A stretch of 35,983 nt of DNA from Burkholderiaceae bacterium (GTDB taxonomy: Bacteria > Pseudomonadota > Gammaproteobacteria > Burkholderiales > Burkholderiaceae_E): NCBI GenBank assembly GCA_019428955.1, contig JAHYJF010000003.1, positions 1-35,983 on the forward strand, read 5' to 3'. Under the pieces are notes generated by a model. That model was not told where the DNA came from. It was given only the letters and a program-made list of their open reading frames with translations, and did not search any database. Positions 19,184-28,379 of the stretch are shown piece by piece. The first letter of the stretch is position 1; each line of letters starts with the position of its first letter. The position numbers were made by a program, and so were the translations under genes.

Positions 19184-19236
19184 GAAAGGCCGCGCGGCTG
19201 GGCTGACCCGCGGCAGAATCGCGGCAGCACGCGCGG

Positions 19237-19548
19237 CTAGCGTTCGCTTACCGGCAGCGGCGCCAGGGGCTTGATCTCTTTTATGCAAATCGTCGAACGC
19301 ACGCCGGCGACGCCGCTGACGTGCAGCAGGCGATCGGTCAGGAAGCTCGACAACTCCTTGAGGTCGCGGGCCACAGCCTTGAGCGGGTAATTGAAATCGC
19401 CCGAGATCGTGTAGCACTCGACGATCTCCGGGAAACTGCGAATCTGGCGCTCCAGTTCGCGCTCGCGCGTGGACTGCTCGCGGTCGACCGACAGGCTCAC
19501 GAACGCCACCACTCCGTAGCCCAGCGCCTGCGGATCGAGCAGCGCGGC
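19237..19548 (-). pseudogene. Lrp/AsnC family regulator, 5'-truncated remnant
   Basis: About 103 codons encode the C-terminal ligand-binding RAM domain of an Lrp/AsnC regulator: LLDPQALGYGVVAFVSLSVDRE, then FPEIVECYTISGDFNYPLKAV and VAGVRSTICIKEIKPLAPLP, ending at TAG 19237. The N-terminal helix-turn-helix is missing. Upstream of about 19548 the sequence switches to an ornithine aminotransferase reading on the opposite strand. In related bacteria an Lrp gene is often divergent from rocD, so one deletion that removed both 5' ends and the intergenic region explains the structure. The frame stays open further on this strand, but that extension is antisense to rocD and not regulator-like. Confidence 0.82.
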
Positions 19549-20427
19549 ATTGCCGACGGATCGGCCCGCATCGTCGTCGCCGCGGGCAACTTCGCCGGCC
19601 GCACCACCACCATCATCAGCTTCTCGAGCGAAGCGCAATACCGCAGCGGCTTCGGCCCCTGCACGCCAGGGTTCGACACCGTCGCCTAGGGCGATACGGT
19701 GGCGCTCGAGGCGGCCATCCGGCCGGAGACGGCGGCGTTCCTGGTCGAACCGATCCAGGGCGAAGCCGGGATCGTGGTACCCCCCGTCGGCTACCTGCGC
19801 GCGGTGCGCGAAATCTGCTCGCGTCACAACATCCTGATGATCGCCGACGAGGTCCAGACCGGACTGGGGCGCACCGGCAAGCTGCTGGCCTGCGACCATG
19901 AAGCAGTCAAGCCCGACGCCCCGATCCTGGGCAAGGCCCTGGGCGGCGGACTGTTGCCGATCCCGATGTTCCTGGCCCGTGCCGACGTGATGGCGGTGTT
20001 CCAGCCCGGCGACCACGGCAGCACTTTCGGCGGCAACCCGCTGGCCTGCGCGGTGGCGCGCACAGCCCTCGAGATCCTCGAGCGCGACCAGCTCGCGCAA
20101 CGCGCCGAAGAACTGGGTTCCTACCTGCTCGCGCGCCTTGGCGAGCTGCGGCACCCCGCGATCCGTGCGGTGCGCGGCCGCGGCCTGCTGATCGGACTCG
20201 ACCTCTGGCCGCAGTGGGTCAGCGCCCGCAGCTTTTGCGAGGAGCTGATGCGCTGCGGCGTGCTCAGCAAGGAAACTCACCAGAGCGTGGTCCGGCTCGC
20301 GCCCCCGCTGACCATCACCCGTGCGCAGGTCGATCAGGCGCTCGGCGCTATCGAAGCGGTTCTCGACACCATCACGAGTCCCCAGCCAAGCCCCACCCCC
20401 GTGCGCGGTGACGCACTGCCAGCCTGA
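19549..20427 (+). pseudogene. rocD: Ornithine aminotransferase remnant (5' deletion plus nonsense codon)
   Basis: The C-terminal two thirds of a class III aminotransferase of the ornithine-oxo-acid type, which makes glutamate semialdehyde from ornithine. Recognisable are GNFAGRTTTIISFSSEAQYR, EPIQGEAGIVVPP, the PLP Asp region IADEVQTGLGRTG, the PLP lysine in LGKALGGGLLP, and GDHGSTFGGNPLAC. Roughly the first 130 residues are missing, and an in-frame TAG at 19687-19689 falls where the family has Tyr (PYGD). There is thus no start and no full frame, so it is not functional. The next gene follows with its own ribosome site. Confidence 0.9.
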
Positions 20428-20443
20428 AACCAAGGAGCAAGTA

Positions 20444-20899
20444 GTGACGCCAACCCTGCTGATGTGCGAACCAAGCAGGTTCGAGGTCTGTTACGTCATC
20501 AATCCGTGGATGCTTGGCCACGTCAACACCAGCAAGCGCTCGCTGGTGACCAGGCAGTTGAGCAAATTGCACCAGGCCCTGGTGCGGCACGCCGAGGTGA
20601 GGCTGATCGAACCGGCCGCTGGCTGCCCCGACATGGTGTTCACCGCCAACGCCGGACTTGGGGTGCTCGGCAACCGGGTCGTGCTGGCCAGATTTCGCCA
20701 TGGCGAGCGGCGTGGCGAGGAGCGCCATTTCGGGCAATGGTTCACCGCCCAGGACTTCGAAGTAGTGAACCTGCCCGCTGACCTTTCCTTCGAAGGCGCC
20801 GGCGACGCGCTGCTCGATCGCGCCGCGCCGATCGTGTGGATGGGCCGCGGCTTTCGTACCGACGAGCGGCAGCCTCAGCGCGCTGCCGCAGCGGCCTGA
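20444..20899 (+). pseudogene. Dimethylargininase/amidinotransferase-like protein, 3'-truncated
   Basis: A 151-residue frame matching the N-terminal half of the arginine-modifying DDAH/amidinotransferase superfamily: NTSKRS near 30, GCPDMVFTANAGL and FEGAGDALLD. Full-length relatives have about 260 residues and use a His and a Cys near the C-terminus, both missing here; after GRGFRTDER the sequence ends in a low-complexity Ala run and a stop. The GTG at 20444 has AAGGAG 6 nt upstream. It sits directly after rocD, as an arginine/ornithine catabolic gene would, and 36 bp before the stop of a convergent gene. It is very probably inactive. Confidence 0.78.
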
Positions 20900-20935
20900 G
20901 CTAGCGGCGCGCCAGGCCTGGCTCTACGATCGTGG

Positions 20936-22021
20936 CTAGGTCGCTGGTTTGGCCGAAGGGTGGGTGGCCTGGAAACTTGGGCGCGCCCGGGCACTGGCCA
21001 GCGCGCGGCTGACGTTGGGCGCCGCGGCCAACAGTTCTTCGCCGCCGGGCGAGCGCGCCAGGTAGTCGATGATCGGCACCAGCACCAGATCGGCAATGCC
21101 GAATGTTTCCCCGGTGATCGCGTTGTGCTCGCCGTAGGCGTCATCGAGTATCGCTAGATGGCGCGTAATTTCGACTCGGGCGGCAGCGATGACCCCGGCA
21201 TCGGGCTCGCCGCCGGGTCCTTTGGGAAACAGGTACTGCAGGACGTAGCGGCGGATCATCGCGTCATACAGGTATAAACTGGCCGCGCTCACCCACTGCT
21301 CGGCGCGCGCCCGCTCCCGCACACTCGCTGGCATGAGCGCCGGCTCGGGAAAGCACTCGTCGAGGTAGCGCACGATGGCGCTGGTTTCGAAGAGAATGAA
21401 GTCACCGTCGCGCAGCGCGGGGATGCGACCGAAGGGGTGCAGCCGCACCTGCTCCGCACTGTGCGGCGCGCGCTGGACCATTTCGTAGTGCAGCCCCTTT
21501 TCGGCCAGCGCGATGCGCACCGACCAGGTATTGGTGCTGCGGGGGTCGCCGCTGAGGGCAAGATTTGCTGCCGTGCCACGCGGATCGAGCATTTCGACCA
21601 GCCGGTTGAGACTCGAATTCCAGCCCGGGATGTGGGCATCGCGCATCCCGGGTTCACTGAAGCCGGAGTGGGTCAGCACCAGTTCGGTTCCCTCGTCGCA
21701 GGGCCGGAGCTCGACCAGCACCAGGGTTTCGAGCGCCGTCGTCGCGTCATCGACCCACTGCCAGGTGTAGGCGATCCGCGTCGGGCGCAGGAGCTCCCGG
21801 TATTCACCGGTGACCGTAAAAGTCGACCGGTCACGAGCTTCCATGGTCAGCCGATAGCCCTGTCCGACCCGAGCATCGAGCGCCACCTTGGGCACGGTCA
21901 TGCCCCGCGGCGCACACCACTTCGAGAGCTGGTCGCCAGCGACAAAGGCGTCGAAAACAAACTCTGGCGGTGCACTGATCCGGCGGGTCAGGCTGAGTTC
22001 AAAACTGGGTTTATGGGTCAT
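20936..22021 (-). CDS. AHSA1/SRPBCC domain fused to glutathione S-transferase
   Basis: A 361-residue fusion. Residues about 8-148 form an AHSA1-type SRPBCC domain (LTRRISAPPEFVFDAFV, SKWCAPRGMTVPKV, LVLTHSGF, GWNSSLNRLVEML), a fold that holds hydrophobic ligands. Residues about 154-350 form a complete GST: thioredoxin-like part with STNTWSVRIALAEKGL (active-site Ser/Thr), FGRIPALRDGDFILFETSAIVRYLDE (glutathione contacts), and helical part with FGIADLVLVPIIDYL. The ATG at 22021 follows GGGAGG, and a TGGTCA-17-TAAAAT promoter lies upstream. No frameshift is needed to join the domains. The ligand is unknown; a detoxifying or haloalkyl/aryl-conjugating role is possible. Confidence 0.85.
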   Translation of the reverse strand: MTHKPSFELSLTRRISAPPEFVFDAFVAGDQLSKWCAPRGMTVPKVALDARVGQGYRLTMEARDRSTFTVTGEYRELLRPTRIAYTWQWVDDATTALETLVLVELRPCDEGTELVLTHSGFSEPGMRDAHIPGWNSSLNRLVEMLDPRGTAANLALSGDPRSTNTWSVRIALAEKGLHYEMVQRAPHSAEQVRLHPFGRIPALRDGDFILFETSAIVRYLDECFPEPALMPASVRERARAEQWVSAASLYLYDAMIRRYVLQYLFPKGPGGEPDAGVIAAARVEITRHLAILDDAYGEHNAITGETFGIADLVLVPIIDYLARSPGGEELLAAAPNVSRALASARARPSFQATHPSAKPAT

Positions 22022-22106
22022 GGCAACCTCCCTGCCCGGCCTCATCCGCCAGGGGCGCCTCCGAGGCACTCGCACCCGACGTTGACCATTCATTAACCTT
22101 TGGCTA

Positions 22107-22135
22107 ATTTTAGACCCTTGCGGGTAGTGTGACCA
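22107..22135 (-). promoter_or_regulatory. Sigma70-type promoter of the AHSA1-GST gene
   Basis: On the minus strand TGGTCA (22135-22130) and TAAAAT (22112-22107) are separated by exactly 17 bp, 85 bp before the start codon at 22021. The region is AT-rich compared with its surroundings. Confidence 0.55.
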
Positions 22136-22146
22136 CTGCCACTGCC

Positions 22147-23406
22147 CTAGAGTTTTTCGATGCCGAAGAGACGGCCGCTGCCATCGAGCACCACCAGGCT
22201 TTCACCGACCGCGAGCAACGCGCCCACTGGCGCCTTGAGGCGCAGGCGCCAGCGTTCGCGGGCGTCATCGGCGAGGTCAAGGGCAACCAGTTCGTCGTGC
22301 TGCTGGCTGGGCACCACCAGCAGCGAGCCGACGAGCGCCGAGGCGTTGAGATCGCGCGATCCGATCATGTGGTTCGACACCCCGGTACGCAAGGCTTGAG
22401 CAAGCAGTCTGGCGCCAACGCGCCGGTAGAGCGTCAGAACCCCGCCGATGTGCGGCGTGTGGACAGCGTAGAGGCCGTCACCCGCGGCGATCGGCGCCAG
22501 CCAGCGCTGGCGCATGCCCAACGCCGGCCCTTCGGCGATGATCGTCAGCGCCGCCGGGTCGGTGCGCGAGCGACCAACCAGCACCAGTGCCGCGCCCTTG
22601 TCACCCGAGCGCACCGTCGCCAGGCTCGTCCGGCCATTGTCGGGGTCGACGAACGCGCGCAGTGTGATGTCCTCGAAAACCTGCGGCTCGGGCAGCGTGA
22701 TCGTGGCCAGCGGCGCGAGGCTGTGGCGCTCGGCATAGACGATCGCGGTGGCTTCAAAGGGGTCGCCGAGCACGCCATGGCGATATCGTCCGGCGTCGGG
22801 TCCGGCAAGCACCGCGAGGTGTGCGCCATCCTCGCGCCCGCCGGCCGCGCTGCCGAGGTCGACCAGCGTGGGCCGGGCATCGGGCAGCACGGCGAAATTC
22901 GAGCGTGCCGCTTCGCGCCAGACCGCTCCCTCGCGTTCGAAACGCACCAGGCGTGGTGCTGGTGGCGCCTGGTCGCGGCCGGCTCTGGCCCGAGGCCCTC
23001 TCGGGCTGCCCGGAGAGTGTTCGGCGCTGACCGCGATGATACCGGCCGCGAGGTTCACGAAGCCGCCGTGATCGGAAATCCGCGGTCCGAGGGTTGCGAC
23101 CATGGTGCAGTTCTCGATCACGCGCAGCCAGCCGGCGTTCGAGCGCCCGACGATCCGACCATGGCCAGCTGCCACCGGCGCGGCGGGGTCGAAGCCCTCG
23201 CCGATGGTTTCCCAGTAGCTGCCAACCAGCCGCAAGAGCGCCCCGGAAAGGGTCATCGCCAGGAATTCGTCTTCGCCCTGCGCGAGCGCTGCGATCAGCT
23301 CGGGTGCGACCAGCGGCATCAGCTCGGGAGCAGCGTTGCCGGCCCGCGCACTAGCTGCCCAGGCTCCGAGCGGCGCGCAGGCGCCGGCCGTAAGCGCCCG
23401 CAGCAC
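22147..23406 (-). CDS. Exported protein of unknown function with interrupted Tat-like signal
   Basis: A 419-residue protein of a family I do not recognise. Repeated short beta-strand units such as GALLAVGESLVVLDGSGRLFGIEKL and GSLLVVPSQQHDELVALDL suggest a beta-propeller. From GTG 23406 it begins MLRALTAGACAPLGAWAASARA-GN, an export signal with an AxA site. In frame just upstream lies SRRG, completing a twin-arginine motif SRRGVLRAL, but TGA at 23428-23430 separates it from ATG 23475, which has GGAG 8 nt upstream. Either the gene is damaged at its 5' end or translation begins at the GTG without the twin arginines. icmF ends 80 bp upstream on the same strand. Confidence 0.65.
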   Translation of the reverse strand: MLRALTAGACAPLGAWAASARAGNAAPELMPLVAPELIAALAQGEDEFLAMTLSGALLRLVGSYWETIGEGFDPAAPVAAGHGRIVGRSNAGWLRVIENCTMVATLGPRISDHGGFVNLAAGIIAVSAEHSPGSPRGPRARAGRDQAPPAPRLVRFEREGAVWREAARSNFAVLPDARPTLVDLGSAAGGREDGAHLAVLAGPDAGRYRHGVLGDPFEATAIVYAERHSLAPLATITLPEPQVFEDITLRAFVDPDNGRTSLATVRSGDKGAALVLVGRSRTDPAALTIIAEGPALGMRQRWLAPIAAGDGLYAVHTPHIGGVLTLYRRVGARLLAQALRTGVSNHMIGSRDLNASALVGSLLVVPSQQHDELVALDLADDARERWRLRLKAPVGALLAVGESLVVLDGSGRLFGIEKL

Positions 23407-23485
23407 GCCGCGGCGCGACTCGCGCGCTCACCAGCCTGCCGATCGATGCCATCCCCTCAGCCACTGCGCGGACATGGCGGCTCTC

Positions 23486-26400
23486 CTACATGCTGCGCCG
23501 GTACTGGCCTCCAACTTCGAACAGTGCGCTGGTGATCTGCCCGAGCGAGCAAACCCGCACGGCCTCCATCAGCACCTCGAACACGTTGCGGTTCTCGATC
23601 ACCGCCGTCTGCAGGCGCGCCAGCATCGGACCCGATTCCTTGCTGTGACGCTGCTGAAAATCGCGCAGCCGCTCCAGTTGCGAGGCCTTCTCTTCGTCAG
23701 TGGAGCGCGCCAGCACGATCGTCTGCGAGGTCTGGTCACCATGCGGATTGCGGAAGGTGTTGACACCGATGAGCGGATATTCTCCGGTGTGCTTGAGGGT
23801 CTCGTAGTAGAGGCTTTCGTCCTGGATCCGGCCCCGTTGGTAGCCGGTTTCCATCGCCCCCAGCACCCCGCCACGCTCGGCGATACGTTCGAACTCGGCG
23901 AGCACCGCCGCCTCTACCAGCTCGGTCAGTTCGTCGATGATGAAGCTGCCCTGGTTGGGGTTCTCGTTCTTGGCCAGCCCCCACTCGCGATTGATGATCA
24001 TCTGGATCGCCATGGCGCGGCGCACCGACTCCTCGGTAGGCGTGGTGATCGCCTCGTCATAGGCATTGGTGTGCAGGCTGTTGGCGTTGTCGTAGGTGGC
24101 AATCAGCGCCTGCAGCGTCGTGCGGATGTCGTTGAAATCGACCTCCTGGGCGTGGAGCGAACGACCCGAAGTCTGGCAGTGATACTTGAGCTTCTGGCTG
24201 CGCTCGTTGGCGCCGTACAGTTCCTTCATCGCCACCGCCCAGATCCGCCGCGCGACGCGCCCGATCACCGTGTACTCGGGGTCCATGCCATTGCTGAAGA
24301 AGAAGCTCAGGTTGGGCGCGAAATCGTCGATGTGCAGGCCGCGCGCGAGATACGCCTCGACATAGGTGAAGCCGTTGGCCAGCGTGAACGCCAGCTGGCT
24401 GATCGGATTGGCCCCGGCCTCGGCGATGTGATACCCGGAGATCGACACCGAGTAGAAGTTGCGCACGCCGTGATGGACGAAATATTCGGCGATGTCGCCC
24501 ATGACCTTGAGCGAGAACTCGGTCGAGAAGATGCAGGTGTTCTGGCCCTGGTCTTCCTTGAGGATGTCGGCCTGCACCGTGCCGCGCACCGTGCTCAGCG
24601 TCCATTCGCGAATCTTCTCGTACTCGGTATCGGTGGGCTGGCGCTCGTTGTCGGCGACGAACTTTGCGACCTGCTGGTCGACGGCGGTGTTCATGAACAT
24701 CGCCAGGATGGTCGGAGCCGGACCGTTGATCGTCATCGACACCGAGGTGCTCGGATCACACAGGTCGAAGCCGTCGTAGAGCACCTTGAGGTCATCGAGG
24801 GTGGCGATCGAAACGCCCGAATTGCCGACCTTGCCGTAGATGTCGGGTCGCAGGTCGGGGTCGAAGCCGTAGAGCGTCACCGAGTCGAAGGCGGTCGACA
24901 GCCGCTTGGCCGGCATGCCCTCGGAGAGCAGGTGGAAGCGTCGGTTGGTGCGAAACGCGTCGCCTTCGCCCGCGAACATCCGGGTCGGATCCTCGTTCTC
25001 GCGCTTGAACGCGAACACTCCGGCGGTGTAGGGATAGGAGCCCGGAACGTTCTCGAGCATCAGCCACTTGAGCAGCTCGCCGTGATCCTCATAACGCGGC
25101 AACGCCACCTTGGGAATCCTGGTGCCAGACAGCGAGGTGCTGACCAGCGAAGTGCGAATCTCGCGGTCCCTGATACGCACCACGTACTCGTCGCCTGAGT
25201 AGGCCTTGCGCATGTCGGGCCACATTGAGAGCAGCTTGCGGGCGGCCGGATCGAGCTGGTCCTCGCGCTGCCCCGCCAGCTTCTCGAGTGCCGCGATGCT
25301 ATCGTCCGGCGCTCCCGCCTCAGGGGCACACGCCTCCCGCTCAGCGGCCAGCATCCGCGCGGCCGCGCGCAACTGCTGGACCTCGCGGGCCAGCTGCGCC
25401 TGGGTGCGGGCCTGGTCCTCGTAGTCGCGCAGCGCCGCGGAAATCTCCGCCAGGTAGCGCGCCCGGGCCGAGGGCACGATCGCGTTGGCGGAGCTGGTGT
25501 GGCGCACGCTGACCTTGGCCAGCCGACCCGGCGCGAGGGGGAAGCCGAGCTCGGCCAGGCGCGCGACGATCGCCTGGTAGAGCGCCGTCACGCCGTCGTC
25601 CTGGAAACGCGACGCCTGGGTACCGAAGACCGGCATCTGTTCGGCCGGCACCCCGAACGCCTCGCGATTGCGCTGCACCTGCTTGGCGACGTCGCGCAAG
25701 GCGTCCGCCGAACCCTTGCGATCGAACTTGTTGATCGCCACGAAATCGGCGAAGTCGAGCATGTCGATCTTCTCGAGCTGGCTGGCGGCGCCGAACTCGG
25801 GCGTCATCACATACAGCGAGGCCGACACCAGCGGCGCGATCGCCGCATTGCCCTGGCCGATGCCCGAGGTTTCGACGATGATCAGGTCAAAGCCCGCGAC
25901 CTTGCACGCCGCGATCGCATCGGGCAGCGCGCCACTGATTTCGCTGCCCGCTTCGCGGGTGGCCAGCGAACGCATGAACACGCGCGCTCCGCCATCACCC
26001 CACGGCCCGATCGCATTCATGCGGATGCGGTCGCCGAGCAGCGCGCCGCCGGACTTGCGCCGCGACGGATCGATCGAGATCACCGCCACCCGCAAGGCGT
26101 CGCCCTGGTCGAGCCGCAGGCGGCGGATCAATTCGTCGGTCAGCGACGACTTGCCCGCGCCACCGGTACCGGTTACCCCCAGCGTCGGCACCTTGCAGTC
26201 GGCCGCCGCGGGCTGCAACTGCGAGCGCAACTTGTCCAGACCCTTGCTGCCGGCACCGTTGTCGAGCACGGTGATCAGCCGCGCCAGCGCCCGCCAGGAT
26301 TTCTCATCGTGGCCGCCAAGCGCCGCGAGGTCGGTGCTCGCGCCCTTGGTCAGGTCGACGTCGGAGAGCTGGACCATCTCGCCGACCATTCCCTGCAAGC

Positions 26401-26812
26401 CCATGCGCTGGCCATCCTCGGGCGAGTAGATGCGGGTGACGCCGTAGCCCTCCAGATCACGGATCTCATCGGCGACGATCACGCCGCCACCGCCGCCGAA
26501 AATCCGGATGTCGGCGCCGCCGCGGCTGCGCAGCAGATCGATCATGTAGTGGAAGAACTCGACGTGGCCGCCCTGATAGGAGCTGATCGCGATGCCCTGG
26601 ACATCTTCCTGCAGGGCGGCGCTGACGATCTCTTCGACCGAACGGTTGTGGCCGAGATGGATTACCTCGACGCCCATCGACTGCAGGATCCGGCGCATGA
26701 TGTTGATCGAGGCATCGTGGCCGTCGAACAACGATGCGGCGGTTACAAAGCGCACCTTGTGGATAGGGCGATAGGTGGCCAGTTTTCTGGCCTCACTTTG
26801 ATCGTTCATCAT
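23486..26812 (-). CDS. icmF: Fused isobutyryl-CoA mutase IcmF
   Basis: An 1108-residue adenosylcobalamin enzyme that interconverts isobutyryl-CoA and n-butyryl-CoA; relatives also act on pivalyl/isovaleryl-CoA. Order: N-terminal B12-binding domain with [12 protein letters not shown] (His32 the cobalt ligand) and [10 protein letters not shown] (about 20-150); a MeaB-like GTPase chaperone with P-loop [12 protein letters not shown] (212-223), ETSGIGQGN and NKFD; then the substrate-binding mutase barrel to the C-terminus, with [20 protein letters not shown]. The length matches fused IcmF (about 1090 residues), and the split mutase subunits differ. ATG 26812 follows AAGGGA. It is divergent from a crotonase with a 20-bp palindrome in between. 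It uses cobalamin, as the dehalogenase-like protein should. Confidence 0.95.
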   Translation of the reverse strand: MMNDQSEARKLATYRPIHKVRFVTAASLFDGHDASINIMRRILQSMGVEVIHLGHNRSVEEIVSAALQEDVQGIAISSYQGGHVEFFHYMIDLLRSRGGADIRIFGGGGGVIVADEIRDLEGYGVTRIYSPEDGQRMGLQGMVGEMVQLSDVDLTKGASTDLAALGGHDEKSWRALARLITVLDNGAGSKGLDKLRSQLQPAAADCKVPTLGVTGTGGAGKSSLTDELIRRLRLDQGDALRVAVISIDPSRRKSGGALLGDRIRMNAIGPWGDGGARVFMRSLATREAGSEISGALPDAIAACKVAGFDLIIVETSGIGQGNAAIAPLVSASLYVMTPEFGAASQLEKIDMLDFADFVAINKFDRKGSADALRDVAKQVQRNREAFGVPAEQMPVFGTQASRFQDDGVTALYQAIVARLAELGFPLAPGRLAKVSVRHTSSANAIVPSARARYLAEISAALRDYEDQARTQAQLAREVQQLRAAARMLAAEREACAPEAGAPDDSIAALEKLAGQREDQLDPAARKLLSMWPDMRKAYSGDEYVVRIRDREIRTSLVSTSLSGTRIPKVALPRYEDHGELLKWLMLENVPGSYPYTAGVFAFKRENEDPTRMFAGEGDAFRTNRRFHLLSEGMPAKRLSTAFDSVTLYGFDPDLRPDIYGKVGNSGVSIATLDDLKVLYDGFDLCDPSTSVSMTINGPAPTILAMFMNTAVDQQVAKFVADNERQPTDTEYEKIREWTLSTVRGTVQADILKEDQGQNTCIFSTEFSLKVMGDIAEYFVHHGVRNFYSVSISGYHIAEAGANPISQLAFTLANGFTYVEAYLARGLHIDDFAPNLSFFFSNGMDPEYTVIGRVARRIWAVAMKELYGANERSQKLKYHCQTSGRSLHAQEVDFNDIRTTLQALIATYDNANSLHTNAYDEAITTPTEESVRRAMAIQMIINREWGLAKNENPNQGSFIIDELTELVEAAVLAEFERIAERGGVLGAMETGYQRGRIQDESLYYETLKHTGEYPLIGVNTFRNPHGDQTSQTIVLARSTDEEKASQLERLRDFQQRHSKESGPMLARLQTAVIENRNVFEVLMEAVRVCSLGQITSALFEVGGQYRRSM

Positions 26813-26855
26813 TGGTTCCCTTCGAGGCGCCTTGATATTATCCGGAAAAGGTAAA

Positions 26856-26875
26856 TGACGTTTACGTAAACGTCA
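26856..26875. promoter_or_regulatory. Perfect 20-bp palindromic operator
   Basis: TGACGTTTAC-GTAAACGTCA is a perfect palindrome in the 119-bp gap between icmF and the crotonase gene, 44 bp from the icmF start and 57 bp from the crotonase start. It resembles, from memory, the ACGT-rich sites of MerR-family LiuR regulators of branched-chain amino acid and acyl-CoA breakdown. A -10-like GATAAT for icmF lies at 26842-26837 on the minus strand. The cognate regulator is not in the window. Confidence 0.7.
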
Positions 26876-26931
26876 GCTAGATCAGTCCCACAGACCGCAT
26901 CCGTTCCGACCAGTCAGGAGGCTGGCCAGCC

Positions 26932-27786
26932 ATGTCACCAACCATCGCCCAAGCGATTGCAGACCATGAAGGTGCCCCGCTCGCGCGCCGTGAGGCCGAC
27001 TGGCTGGAGGTGACGCTGAACCGTCCGGCCCAGCACAACCGCATCGACCCCGCCGACATTGACGCGCTGCTGGCGCTGCTCGAGCCCCTGCGCGCCGACC
27101 CGGGAACGACCCGGGGGTTGCTGATCACCGGAGCGGGCGAGCGCAGCTTCAGTTCCGGCTACACGCTCCAGGCGATCGAGACCCGGCTCGACGACCGCCT
27201 CGAGCAGCTCTTCGACACCCTTGAGACCCTGCCATTCGTGACCATCGCCGCACTCAACGGCAGCATCACCGGTGGCGCGACCGACCTGGCGCTGTGCTGC
27301 GACATCCGGATCGGCGTCCCCGGAATCCGGATGTACGTGCCGGCAGCACGCCTCGGGATTCACTACTACTCCGGCGGACTGCGCCGCTACGTCACCCGCC
27401 TCGGACTGTCGGCAACCAGCCGGCTGATGCTCGCCGGGGTGAATATCGACACCGAGGAGATGCTGCGCATCGGCTTTCTCTCGGAAATCATCCCGCGCAG
27501 CGCGCTCGACAAGAGAATCGCGGAGTTGCGCGCAACCATCGCCCAAACCGAACCGGGCGCGGTGGCCGACATGAAACGCCATCTGCTGGCGCTCGCCGCG
27601 GGCGGCAGCAGCGACGAGCGGGTCGCGCTCGAAAGATCGATGTCCGCTGCCCACCAGGCAAGCCTGCGGACCCCGGCCCTGCAGGAGCGGCTCGCGGCGC
27701 TGCTCGGGCGCCCATCGGCCAAGCGCGGCGAAGCTTCCGCAGAGCCGGGTCCGGACCCTCAGGAGGCGACGCGCCGGAACCGGTAG
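26932..27786 (+). CDS. Enoyl-CoA hydratase/isomerase (crotonase) family protein, noncanonical active site
   Basis: A 284-residue crotonase-fold protein. The oxyanion-hole regions FSSGYTLQAI (about 73-82) and ALNGSITGGATDLALCCDIRIG are present. The two catalytic Glu of true enoyl-CoA hydratases are not: the first position reads TDLAL instead of LELAL, and PEVKLG-like is PAARLGIHYYSGG. This second pattern, with Tyr after LGxx, recalls methylmalonyl-CoA decarboxylase (ScpB) and its relatives. GGAGG lies 10 nt before the ATG at 26932. Because it is divergent from icmF, a decarboxylase or acyl-CoA housekeeping role is plausible but not shown. Its 3' end overlaps metW by 28 bp, convergently. Confidence 0.85.
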   Translation: MSPTIAQAIADHEGAPLARREADWLEVTLNRPAQHNRIDPADIDALLALLEPLRADPGTTRGLLITGAGERSFSSGYTLQAIETRLDDRLEQLFDTLETLPFVTIAALNGSITGGATDLALCCDIRIGVPGIRMYVPAARLGIHYYSGGLRRYVTRLGLSATSRLMLAGVNIDTEEMLRIGFLSEIIPRSALDKRIAELRATIAQTEPGAVADMKRHLLALAAGGSSDERVALERSMSAAHQASLRTPALQERLAALLGRPSAKRGEASAEPGPDPQEATRRNR

Positions 27787-28379
27787 ATCGCCTGGGTGGC
27801 GCGCAGGCCGGCGAGCCAATTGACCGGCTTGCCGTTCTTGAGAAACGCGCTGGCGCTGACCTCATAGCCGAACTTGGCCAGGAAGTCCTCGAAGTCGGGC
27901 AGGGTCGCGAGATGCAGGTTGGGGGTGTTGTACCACTCGTAGGGCATTTCGCGCGACACCGGCATGCGGCCGCGCAGGATCGACCAGGCGTGGGACCAGC
28001 GCCCGAAGTTGGGGAACGATACGATCCCCTCGGCGCCCACTTCGCTCATCTCGCGCAGCACCCGCTCGGTCTGGTGGGTGACCTGGATCGCCATCGAGAG
28101 CACCACCACGTCGAAGCGGCTGGCCGCGAACATCCCCAGCCCGGCCTCGATGTCTCGCTGGATCACATTGACGCCGCGGCGCACGCAGGCAAGCACCGAG
28201 GCGTCGGCGATCTCGACCCCGTAGCCCAGGCAGGCCTTCTCGCGCTGGAGGTGAGCCAGCAATGCGCCATCGCCGCAACCCAGGTCGAGCACCGTGGCGC
28301 CGGGCTTGATCCAGTTGGCGATCACCGCCAGGTCGGGGCGCAGGCGCGGCGTTTCTCCCCGGGCAGCAGCCGAACTCAT
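27759..28379 (-). CDS. metW: Methionine biosynthesis protein MetW
   Basis: A 206-residue SAM-methyltransferase-fold protein of the MetW family: [30 protein letters not shown] (motif I at about 30-36) and the family signature [11 protein letters not shown] followed by [13 protein letters not shown]. MetW is needed with MetX for homoserine acylation in many proteobacteria. Its ATG overlaps the metX stop (ATGA), showing translational coupling. It is the last gene of the gshB-ptsI-metX operon. Confidence 0.95.
   Translation of the reverse strand: MSSAAARGETPRLRPDLAVIANWIKPGATVLDLGCGDGALLAHLQREKACLGYGVEIADASVLACVRRGVNVIQRDIEAGLGMFAASRFDVVVLSMAIQVTHQTERVLREMSEVGAEGIVSFPNFGRWSHAWSILRGRMPVSREMPYEWYNTPNLHLATLPDFEDFLAKFGYEVSASAFLKNGKPVNWLAGLRATQAIYRFRRVAS

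Noticed and set aside
19549-20433. Extension of the Lrp frame to nearly 400 codons on the minus strand
   Set aside because: Only the last 103 codons are Lrp-like; the rest is antisense to the ornithine aminotransferase remnant.
23336-26854. Long plus-strand frames (620 and 451 codons)
   Set aside because: Both are antisense shadows of icmF, composition-driven and without domains.
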